A DNA stretch of 64,000 nucleotides. Origin: Alterluteimonas quercicellularis. Its GTDB lineage: Bacteria; Pseudomonadota; Gammaproteobacteria; Xanthomonadales; Xanthomonadaceae. Positions 26,211-33,148 of this stretch are shown here, piece after piece. The notes under the pieces are model-generated. The model had not been told where the DNA came from. It searched no databases and saw only the letters and a list, made by a program, of their open reading frames with translations. The stretch lies in assembly GCF_021191635.1 (NCBI RefSeq), contig NZ_JAIWPR010000002.1, positions 248,001 through 312,000 of the forward strand, in the 5' to 3' direction. Each line of letters opens with the position of its first letter. Positions within the stretch are counted from its first letter, which is position 1. A program made the position numbers and the translations under genes.

Positions 26211-28862
26211 TCACGGTGCTCTCGATGCGATTGGCAGGTCGTGCAGTGCACGGGGGCCACCGTTCTTCAGGCGATGCAGGAAACACCCCACGCCCGCGGC
26301 CCCGTAGCCGTAGTCGCAGCTCAACCGCTGCAGCCCACGGCCGAGGTAGCCGATGCTCTGCTGCCCGTTCACCCGGTAGAGGCAGATGCTGCGCGCCAGT
26401 TGCTTCGCGCGGTCGAGGTAGGCCGCATCGCCGGTCGCCCGGTGCATGTCGAGCATGAACTCGCCGATGCCGCTCATGCCCTCGAACTGCCCCGGATGCA
26501 CCGTGAAGCGAGAATAGCTGCTCCTGGCCACCTGCGCGGCCAGATCCAGGTATCGCGTTTCGCCCAGCGCCGCGTGGAAACGGACCAGTGCGCTCCCGAC
26601 ACCGCTGCCGCCGTGGAGCCAATACGGCTCGGACACCACGCTCCCGGTGTCCGCGCCCCACACCAGATGTCCGTCTCTTTCGAAGGCGGAAGCGAGTTCG
26701 GCCTCCATCGCGGCCCGGGCGACCTCGACGTAGCGGATGCGGTCCGTCGCCTTGCCCAGCCCGAGCAGCGCCATCGCGACGCCGCTGCCGCCGAAGGCAA
26801 GGCCCAGCTGCCTCTTCCCGCCGCCGGCCGAACTCCAGCACACACCGCCCTCGCAGGTGCTCGCCGACTCGACCAGCCGGTCCGCGATCGCGCACGCCCA
26901 ATCGAGCGGCCCATCGTGCAGAATCCACCCACGAGCCAGCAGGCAGGCCTGGACGACGCCGGCGTCGCCATGGAAGAGCCCCGGGTCCTCGCCCAGCAGC
27001 CCGGACGTGCAGGCGGCCCCGAGCGCCTGCAGCGCCCGTTCGTGCTCGCCGAGCAGGAACAGCAAGCAGGCGACCCCCGCTCTGCCGATGTACAGTCCGG
27101 GCGGCAGGTCGTCGTGCCGTTCGATGGCGGCGAGGAACCAGCTCTTCTGCTCGGCGGTGATCTCGGTTCCGCGCAGGATCTTGTACAGCAGCGGACCGCA
27201 TGCACCGTAGGCGATGCTCAACGGGTTCGTCGCGAAGACCTCGGGATCCGACGGCCAGAGCCTGTCCTGACGACCTGGGTCGCAAGTGACGTCGACGAAT
27301 CTGTCGATACCTTCGACGATCTCCGGCACCTGCTCGTCCAGAGAGGCGTCGATGGCCTGGACGCCGCCCTCGGGGCCGAACGCCGAAGCTCCGGTCTCCA
27401 GGGCGCGCAGATGGTCCGCGGCACCGGATGCATCCGATTTCCAGAGGCAGCGGATGGCGCCGGCCACGCCGGGCGGCAGCGCCGCGCTCTGGCACAGGAT
27501 GTCGAGGAACAGCTCCTTGTTCGATATCTCGAAGTCGAACAGCTCCTGCATGGGCAGGATCGTGCTGAACAGGACCATCCCCAGTGCGTACCAGTCGTCG
27601 TCCTGCGACACGCTGCGGCTCGCTTCCCTGCGCTCGTGCTTGAACCCCTGTGTCGCCCAGCGGGCGGCGAACTCCTCGGGCAGGATGCCTTGGTCGACGA
27701 CTGCGCCCTCGAAGTCGATGATCCTGACCTCGAGCGACTCCGGGTTCACCAGGATGTTCGAGGGCGACAGGTCGGCGATCACCACGCCGCGGGCGTGGAC
27801 CTGCAAGATCGTCTCGATCAGGGAAACGAAGATCCTGGCGATCTTGTCGCAGTACCTGTCGGCCCGGGCTCGATCGCCATCGAACGGCAGCAGGTTGAAG
27901 TCGTTCCTGGCCCGGTAGCGCCTGAGCGGAATGCCTTCGAAGTACTCCTCCACCAGGAAACGGTGTTCCCATTCGGCGAAGAAGTCCTGGAGTCCGACGA
28001 CGCCGGAGACGCCCTCCAACCTGCCCAGCACCGAGCGCTCGTGCTCGAGCAGGCGGAAGGCGTCGATGTCTCCGCTTTGGAGCTGGAACTGGGCCGTGTA
28101 CGGCCTGGCCTCCTTGAGCACGACGTCGCGGTCCAGTACCGTGTCCTTGCCCAGGTAGATCCCGCCGCCGTTTGAGAACGCGAGCGCCTTCTCCACTCTG
28201 TAGCGGCCGCCGATCAGGCCGTTCCCGCTCCCGCCGGTCTGCGGTTCCGGCGGGAACGGCTCGCTCACCCATGGCGGAAGACGGTAGTAGGGAAGACGCA
28301 CCTCCTTGTAGGCGGAACCGTCCGGCGCACTCAGCTGGCTCTGCCGGTATCCGGCGACCGTCATCTTCGCCTGGGACAGGATCTCGCCGTACCGGTAGTA
28401 GACGACGCCCGCGCGTGCGTACCTCCTGTCCGAGAGGATGTAGGGGCCATTGAAGTGCTTCGTCGCCTCGTGCACCTCATCGATCAGGGCCCGGAACTGC
28501 GTCTCGCTCACCGGATAGATCGTCATCAGCTTTCCGGCGTTGCCGCGCGGGTAATGCTTGGAGTTCATGATCGACAGCATGAGCGGATCGCGCGATACCT
28601 TGAAACAGGTGTCGCGCCCGAAGCACACCGCCGATGCCGCGCGTATCACGTCCGCCGCGTCGGACGGCGTCGTCGAGAGATGGATCTTGAACCCCTGCTC
28701 CGGCAAACGATGGCGTGGATGCCGCGCATGCAACCAGACGCCGGACAGGCGCGTCTCCCAGCCATCGGGCAGCAACGGCTTCAGGAGCTGCTCGAACTCT
28801 TCGCTGTATCCGATGTTTTCGATGTCCTCGAAGAACTTCTTGTTGGCCAGCGTGTGCAACAT
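26211..28862 (-). CDS. Class III lanthionine synthetase (LanKC)
   Basis: An 883-residue three-domain enzyme. Residues 1-215 are the phosphoSer/Thr lyase region (FKIHLSTTPSDAADVIRAAS, RYGEI at about 157). Residues 220-500 are the kinase, with a glycine-rich loop FSNGGGIYLG, catalytic-type K250 (VVLKEARP), D364 in VIADLSPSNILV and the metal motif D383-FE (IIDFEGA), the signature of class III/IV synthetases. Residues 520-883 are a LanC-like cyclase repeat with GLAFGGSGVAMAL, YWLHGGSGVG and FEGMSGIGEFM. The zinc-ligand Cys/His positions of LanC are Leu749, Phe793 and Glu794, so the enzyme is class III rather than IV. It lies between the 47-residue precursor and the exporter. It phosphorylates Ser/Thr, eliminates phosphate and closes thioether or labionin rings. 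Confidence 0.95.
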   Translation of the reverse strand: MLHTLANKKFFEDIENIGYSEEFEQLLKPLLPDGWETRLSGVWLHARHPRHRLPEQGFKIHLSTTPSDAADVIRAASAVCFGRDTCFKVSRDPLMLSIMNSKHYPRGNAGKLMTIYPVSETQFRALIDEVHEATKHFNGPYILSDRRYARAGVVYYRYGEILSQAKMTVAGYRQSQLSAPDGSAYKEVRLPYYRLPPWVSEPFPPEPQTGGSGNGLIGGRYRVEKALAFSNGGGIYLGKDTVLDRDVVLKEARPYTAQFQLQSGDIDAFRLLEHERSVLGRLEGVSGVVGLQDFFAEWEHRFLVEEYFEGIPLRRYRARNDFNLLPFDGDRARADRYCDKIARIFVSLIETILQVHARGVVIADLSPSNILVNPESLEVRIIDFEGAVVDQGILPEEFAARWATQGFKHERREASRSVSQDDDWYALGMVLFSTILPMQELFDFEISNKELFLDILCQSAALPPGVAGAIRCLWKSDASGAADHLRALETGASAFGPEGGVQAIDASLDEQVPEIVEGIDRFVDVTCDPGRQDRLWPSDPEVFATNPLSIAYGACGPLLYKILRGTEITAEQKSWFLAAIERHDDLPPGLYIGRAGVACLLFLLGEHERALQALGAACTSGLLGEDPGLFHGDAGVVQACLLARGWILHDGPLDWACAIADRLVESASTCEGGVCWSSAGGGKRQLGLAFGGSGVAMALLGLGKATDRIRYVEVARAAMEAELASAFERDGHLVWGADTGSVVSEPYWLHGGSGVGSALVRFHAALGETRYLDLAAQVARSSYSRFTVHPGQFEGMSGIGEFMLDMHRATGDAAYLDRAKQLARSICLYRVNGQQSIGYLGRGLQRLSCDYGYGAAGVGCFLHRLKNGGPRALHDLPIASRAP

Positions 28863-28987
28863 GTCTGCTTGCGCCCTCCGTCGCTGGAGCCCGGCGACGG
28901 CGAGCCATTGCGTCGTCGTTGCGGCTCCGATCCTTGCGCCCGCTCCGGCCGGTGCCGGCCTGCGGAACCGGCGCGTCCCGCGCGAAC

Positions 28988-29015
28988 GTCGGCGCCGGCA
29001 GATGCCGGCGCCGAC
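28988..29015. other. Strong hairpin between precursor and synthetase genes
   Basis: GTCGGCGCCGGC-AGAT-GCCGGCGCCGAC is a perfect 12-bp stem with a 4-nt loop, nine bases after the precursor stop codon. No T-run follows, so it is more likely an mRNA-stabilising or partial-termination element that keeps precursor mRNA above synthetase mRNA, a common need in RiPP operons. Confidence 0.7.
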
Positions 29016-29024
29016 GCGCCTGAC

Positions 29025-29168
29025 TCAGAACTTCTCGAGCTGATCCGAATGGCCACCGCAGTGGTTGCTGACGCTGCTGCCGGAAGTGCAGTTGACGCTG
29101 GCGCCGCTGTTGCCGGCTTCCGCGGCGATATCGAGCTCGAGGGCCTGGAGAGACAGGACTGCGTTCAT
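29025..29168 (-). CDS. Class III lanthipeptide precursor peptide (LanA candidate)
   Basis: A 47-residue frame from ATG 29168, with AGGAG seven bases upstream. The leader (about 1-19) reads MNAVLSLQALELDIAAEAG and carries the hydrophobic-x-L-Q element (VLSLQ) that class III kinases recognise. The core has seven Ser, one Thr and two Cys, arranged as two copies of Ser-x2-Ser-x2-Cys: S21-S24-C27 and S31-S34-C37 (SGASVNC and SSVSNHC), plus an alternative S29-x2-S32-x4-C37. Such triads can form labionin or lanthionine rings. It ends with a Gly/His and charged tail (GGHSDQLEKF). It sits directly upstream of LanKC on the same strand. Product and processing site are unproven. Confidence 0.85.
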   Translation of the reverse strand: MNAVLSLQALELDIAAEAGNSGASVNCTSGSSVSNHCGGHSDQLEKF

Positions 29169-29834
29169 TCAATGCTCCTTTTGATGATTGACGAATTGAC
29201 CGGCCATCGCACCGATGGCGGCTTCATTGCAGGACACCACCCTCGCTCCCGACAGGATCTCGGATGACGTACGGCAATACCTGACGACCCCTGGCAACCG
29301 GCTTGCCAACGCACCGGTCGGCCCGACGTCTGAACTCCCTCGCTAGGAAAGCGCCTCAGCCCCTCGCTGACGGCCCGTCGCGACTTCGAATCGGATTCCG
29401 TCCCCCTGGAACCGAGGTCGCCGGCGTCGATTTCCGAATCCCATCAAGCGCCTCCCCTGCCCCCGATCCCCGAGCGACGCCGGGCGACCCGGCACTGCCG
29501 GCTGCGTGCAGTGGCCAAGGCCTGCCTCCCGTCTCTCGCGTTCCCCATTCGGAACAGGCCCCTGTCCTGCCTTTCGGCGCCTGCACGTAATGACTTGACG
29601 CTATCACCACATGACGTGATTTCACAAACGGCAGGGGCGCTTGGCGACTGCATGCCCCGCGACAGCGCACGGCGCAAAGGTGTGCAGCTGTTATCGATAA
29701 TCGACCGATCGGCGACAGATACGATATCTGGTTACTACTGATATCGGCCGCCGCGCGCACCTGCCGCGGATCGTCTCACCGCCCGCCCGCCGTCCCGTCA
29801 GCTCCTGGGTCGCCTCGACCTGGAGCCATCACGC
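29169..29834. other. Intergenic control region between the lanthipeptide operon and the LuxR-type gene
   Basis: About 670 bp without a convincing gene. Besides the sigma-54-like element it holds several AT-richer motifs: the inverted repeat ATCAC-N8-GTGAT near 29600, the palindrome TTATCGATAA at 29691-29700, and GATATC twice (29723-29728 and 29740-29745), close to the LuxR-type gene. A plus-strand TTGACG (about 29593) could be a -35 element for that gene. Longer reading frames here lack ribosome-binding sites and resemble antisense sequence. Confidence 0.5.
29293..29309 (-). promoter_or_regulatory. Sigma-54-like promoter upstream of the precursor gene
   Basis: On the minus strand TTGGCAAGCCGGTTGCC fits TGGCACG-N4-TTGC with GG and GC 10 bp apart and both halves nearly intact (one substitution in the -24 half). 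The start point would be about 115 nt before the precursor ATG. The site is nearly palindromic, so the plus strand also fits. The cluster encodes its own NtrC-type activator, which supports use. Confidence 0.6.
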
Positions 29835-30272
29835 ATGCCGGCGCTCACGTCCAGGGAACGGGACGTCCTGCAACTGATCGCGCGCGGCCAGACGACGGCC
29901 GAGATCGCGCGGACGCTCGGCATCTCCCACTTCACGGCGCGCAAGCACCGCAGCCACATCCTCGAGAAGCTGGACTTGCACAGCGCGGCGCAGCTGACGG
30001 CCTACGCCATCGACCACGCCATGGCCGCGGATGCGCGGCCGCCCGCGCCGACCGCGGCGCAGCTCAGTCCGCGCCAGCGGCAGATCGCCCTGCTCGTGGG
30101 ACGCGGCCTCACCAGCAAGCAGGTCGCCAGGGTGCTGGGCATCAGCCCGGCCACCGTGCGCAAGCATCGCGAGCACATCGCGGCTCGCCTGGGACTGCGC
30201 TCGCTGTCGGCGTTGATCGGCTACGCGAGATCCCTGGAGCCGGACGATGCCGGGCATACGGCAAACGAGTGA
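29835..30272 (+). CDS. Regulator with two tandem LuxR-type helix-turn-helix domains
   Basis: A 145-residue protein made of almost nothing but two GerE/LuxR DNA-binding domains. Residues 4-60 (LTSRERDVLQLIARGQTTAE then GISHFTARKHRSHILEKL) and 76-132 (LSPRQRQIALLVGRGLTSKQ then GISPATVRKHREHIAARL) are clear repeats of each other. No receiver, autoinducer or PAS domain is present, so activity would be set by expression level, DNA geometry or a partner. It is divergent from the lanthipeptide precursor across the 670-bp region and may control it. Single-domain LuxR proteins are common; the tandem form is unusual. Confidence 0.9.
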   Translation: MPALTSRERDVLQLIARGQTTAEIARTLGISHFTARKHRSHILEKLDLHSAAQLTAYAIDHAMAADARPPAPTAAQLSPRQRQIALLVGRGLTSKQVARVLGISPATVRKHREHIAARLGLRSLSALIGYARSLEPDDAGHTANE

Positions 30273-30388
30273 TTTACCGCACGGACCCGCGGCGGGATCT
30301 TGGACGGGCCGGAGCGGCAGCCGTGGACGGACGCGGCCCCGGCGTTCGGCTGCCGACCGGCCCGCACCGAAACCGAAGAGGACACGAC

Positions 30389-31342
30389 ATGGGAAAGTCG
30401 AATTCGATCGAACAGCAACAGCGCCAGAACCAGGCGTTCAACGAGTACGTCGAGCGGATGCGTCACGATCTCGACGACCGGCTGGGCAAGGAACAGCAGG
30501 CCCAGGCCAGGCGGATCGAGGAGCACTACCGGCGCTACGGGGACGACAGCTCCCTGATCGCCAGCACCTACCAGCACCTGACCACGGTGGACGAATGGTC
30601 GCTGGATGCACTGGACGCGGCGATCTCCCGCTGCCGCACCGCCATCTTCGGCGGCCGGCTGCCCGACGGCGCGACCGGCGACACGCCTACGCCGGATGTG
30701 AGCGCGGCGATCAAGGCGATGGCCAACCTGGACCTGCTGATCGCCAACGCGGCCTTCGATGCGGTGCAGTCGCTGCTGCGCAGCGCCGGCAGCCGCACCG
30801 AGACCAGCGTCTTCGCCAAGTCGGACGTGCGTCCCCTCGCCCCCGGGCTCACGCTCTTCATCGCCGTGGTCGAGAACAGCTTCAGCCGCAAGGACCTCTT
30901 CCGCAAAGGCACGATCGTGCAGAACTTCTTCATCTTCGACGCGAGGTTCTCGATCAAGGAGGGCCAGGCGGTCTCGCAGTTCAACGACCTGCGCGCCTAC
31001 GAGGACCAGAAGCAGTCCTTCCGCGAGCAGCTGCGCAAGATCGACAACATCGTCATGGAACTCGATCCCACGCTGAAGAACTATCTGACCCAGCTGGCGC
31101 GCTACACGGGGATCGCCGAAACCCTCAACACCCGGCTCGAGTTGATCGACCAGAAGCTGCAGGCGCTGCGCCCGAGCGCCAAGGCCGTCGGCCCGTCGGC
31201 GCAGGGGCGGATCTCGGGCGGTCCGTCGCCGCTTGCGGCCGTGGCTCAGGCGAGCGAGCGCCGGGCGATCGCCTCGCGGGTCCGTTCGCGCTTCGAGACC
31301 GCCATCGCCGAGCGCGACCTCACCCTGGCCTCGGCGAAGTGA
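30389..31342 (+). CDS. Protein of unknown function (317 residues)
   Basis: Not recognised. It starts at ATG 30389 behind AGAGGA; a 40-residue in-frame extension overlapping the LuxR gene is arginine-rich and lacks a ribosome-binding site. Residues 1-60 are Gln/Glu/Arg-rich and probably coiled coil (SIEQQQRQNQAFNEYVERM). The middle contains two helices (AIKAMANLDLLIANAAFDAV) and a beta-rich, conserved-looking core around 150-200 (LTLFIAVVENSFSRKDLF, IVQNFFIFDARFSI). Residues 205-275 are again helical. There is no signal peptide and no enzyme motif. It is followed after 40 bp by a secreted-protein gene, likely co-transcribed. Confidence 0.75.
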   Translation: MGKSNSIEQQQRQNQAFNEYVERMRHDLDDRLGKEQQAQARRIEEHYRRYGDDSSLIASTYQHLTTVDEWSLDALDAAISRCRTAIFGGRLPDGATGDTPTPDVSAAIKAMANLDLLIANAAFDAVQSLLRSAGSRTETSVFAKSDVRPLAPGLTLFIAVVENSFSRKDLFRKGTIVQNFFIFDARFSIKEGQAVSQFNDLRAYEDQKQSFREQLRKIDNIVMELDPTLKNYLTQLARYTGIAETLNTRLELIDQKLQALRPSAKAVGPSAQGRISGGPSPLAAVAQASERRAIASRVRSRFETAIAERDLTLASAK

Positions 31343-31382
31343 CCGAGCCCCGCAACGCAATCGCTCACAAGGAGAAAACGTC

Positions 31383-31853
31383 ATGAAGACCGCAACAACG
31401 ATCGCGCTGTTCGCTTTCCTGGCCCTGGCGACTTCGCTGGCGTCGGCCGCCGAGCGGGTCTCGCAGACCCGGGCCGGCGCACGCGTGTACGCCTACGACG
31501 CGCCGACCGGCCAGGCCGAGGTCTTCGGCACCCTGCGCCGGCTGGTCGCCGAAGACGCACGTTCCGGCACGCAACGCCAGATCTACGTCGTCACCGGCAC
31601 CCACGGGCGGCCGGACGGTACGGTCACGGGCGACTGCGCCGAGATCCGGTTCAAAGCCGAGGACCTGGACAGCGCCCGCATCACCCGGACCCACATCCAC
31701 ATCCGCGACTACCATCTGACCGCGCCGAACCGCTGGCGCGAACTCAACGAGCGCGGCGCCAACGTCGTCATCGTGCTCGCGTGGTGCTACAGCCACCAGT
31801 GGACGCGTAATCCCGGCCCGGGCGGCAACGACGGCAAGCTCGCGATGCGGTGA
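31383..31853 (+). CDS. Secreted protein of unknown function (156 residues)
   Basis: Not recognised. A clear signal peptide (MKTATTIALFAFLALATSLA, cleavage near ASA-AE at 23) leads to a mature domain of about 133 residues. The start follows AAGGAGAAAACGTC. The mature part has polar beta-like segments (ARVYAYDAPTGQAEVFGTL, RQIYVVTGTHGRPDGTV), a GDCAEIRF strand, a His-rich THIHIRDYHL segment and two cysteines (GDC, AWCYS) that could pair in the periplasm. Co-directional with the 317-residue unknown gene. Neither can be tied to the lanthipeptide cluster except by proximity. Confidence 0.75.
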   Translation: MKTATTIALFAFLALATSLASAAERVSQTRAGARVYAYDAPTGQAEVFGTLRRLVAEDARSGTQRQIYVVTGTHGRPDGTVTGDCAEIRFKAEDLDSARITRTHIHIRDYHLTAPNRWRELNERGANVVIVLAWCYSHQWTRNPGPGGNDGKLAMR

Positions 31854-31902
31854 CGGCCCGCCGGGCGGGATGGCGCAACGCCTCCCCCGCCCGGCGGCAC
31901 GT

Positions 31903-33039
31903 TCACGGCACCGGCGCGTCCTCCGCCACGAGCCCTTCCCGCTTCAGTTCGCTCCAGAAGGCTTCCGGGATCGCGATGCGCATCGATTCCGCGTTCGCCC
32001 TCGCCTGCTCCGCGGTGCGGGCGCCGGGGATCACCGCCGACACCACCTCGGGCGCGGCGGCGAACTGCAGGGCGGCGGTGCGCAGGTCGATGCCGTGGGC
32101 GTCGGCGAGCGCCTGGACCCGGGCGCGCTTGCCGGGCGCCCACTCGGGCACGGTGCCGTCGTAGAGGTAGCGGTCGCGCCCGGCCAGATAGCCGGCCAGC
32201 AGCGGCGAGCCGACCACCACCGAGGCGCCGCGCTCGGCGATCTTCGGGAAGGTGTCGCGCAGGGCCTGCTCGTGGTCGAGCAGCGAGTACTGGCAGGCCA
32301 GCAGGAAGATGTCGGGATCGGCCTCCTGCAGCGCCCGCAGCGCGGGCTCGGGGCGGTTCACGCCGAAGCCCCAGGCCTTGATCAGGCCTTCCTCGCGCAT
32401 GCGGGTGAGCTCGGGCATGGCGCCCTTGGCGGCCTCGGCGAAGCGCTCCTCCCAGGGCTTGCCCAGGTCGTCCTCGTTGTCCGGCGAGAGATCGTGGATG
32501 AAGACGATGTCGATCCGCTCGATGCCCAGCCGCTGCAGGCTGTCCTCGATCGAGCGGCGGGTGCCTGCGGCGCTGTAGTCGTAGCGGTAGTCGAACGGCG
32601 ACGGCCGCTGCCACATGGTCTCGGGCGGCGCATCGGTCGCGGTGAGCAGGCGCCCGACCTTGGTGGAGAGCGCGTAGCTGTCGCGCTCGCGCGCGTGCAG
32701 GGCGTGGCCGAAGCGCCGTTCGCTCAGCCCCAGCCCGTACCACGGCGAGGTGTCGAAGTAGCGCGCACCGGTGTCGAAGGCCGCGTCCAGGGTCTCCTGC
32801 GACTGGGCATCGGTCGACGGCGCGAACCCGTTGCCGATGGCCACGCCGCCCAGGCCGAGACGGAACGGCGGCCGGTAGCGGCCGCCGCGCGCCTGCGGCG
32901 CGCCGGATGGGTCGCGCGAGGGTTCGCCGCGGGTGGGCAGCACGCTGCCGGGCGCGGCCTGCTGCGCGAACAGCGGCGCGGCGGCGATGGCGGCGGTGCC
33001 CAGGGCGGCCTGGGACAGGAAACGGCGACGCGGGAGCAT
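31903..33039 (-). CDS. Aldo/keto reductase with a Tat signal
   Basis: A 378-residue NAD(P)H-dependent oxidoreductase. The N-terminus has a twin-arginine signal (MLPRRRFLSQAALGTAAIAA), so the enzyme is exported folded with cofactor. The TIM-barrel catalytic residues are visible: D in AAFDTGARYFDTS, Y in PWYGLGLSERRFG, K in LSTKVGRLL and H in VFIHDLSPD. The family branch resembles D-threo-aldose/L-fucose 1-dehydrogenases and pyridoxal 4-dehydrogenase. The start at 33039 was chosen because it begins the Tat motif; upstream in-frame residues are not signal-like. It is isolated on the minus strand. Confidence 0.88.
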   Translation of the reverse strand: MLPRRRFLSQAALGTAAIAAAPLFAQQAAPGSVLPTRGEPSRDPSGAPQARGGRYRPPFRLGLGGVAIGNGFAPSTDAQSQETLDAAFDTGARYFDTSPWYGLGLSERRFGHALHARERDSYALSTKVGRLLTATDAPPETMWQRPSPFDYRYDYSAAGTRRSIEDSLQRLGIERIDIVFIHDLSPDNEDDLGKPWEERFAEAAKGAMPELTRMREEGLIKAWGFGVNRPEPALRALQEADPDIFLLACQYSLLDHEQALRDTFPKIAERGASVVVGSPLLAGYLAGRDRYLYDGTVPEWAPGKRARVQALADAHGIDLRTAALQFAAAPEVVSAVIPGARTAEQARANAESMRIAIPEAFWSELKREGLVAEDAPVP

Positions 33040-33148
33040 GGCGCTCTCCTTGCTGCGAAGTGGGGGGGCGCCGCGCATGGCGACGCGACCCCATGCTGCG
33101 CCCCCGGCCGTGGACGCGGCGTCGAACCGCCTCGGGCCGAGCGACGCG

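Noticed and set aside
28477-29172. Frame starting MNERSPVSPG just upstream of the LanA start, as an alternative precursor
   Set aside because: It overlaps LanA and LanKC in another frame, is Arg/Gln-rich, has no leader motif, and the ribosome-binding site fits the LanA ATG better.
29303-29741. Small plus-strand frames (for example 29303-29590 and 29511-29741) as further precursor peptides
   Set aside because: No ribosome-binding sites, no LxLQ leader element and Pro/Ser/Arg composition typical of antisense or non-coding DNA.
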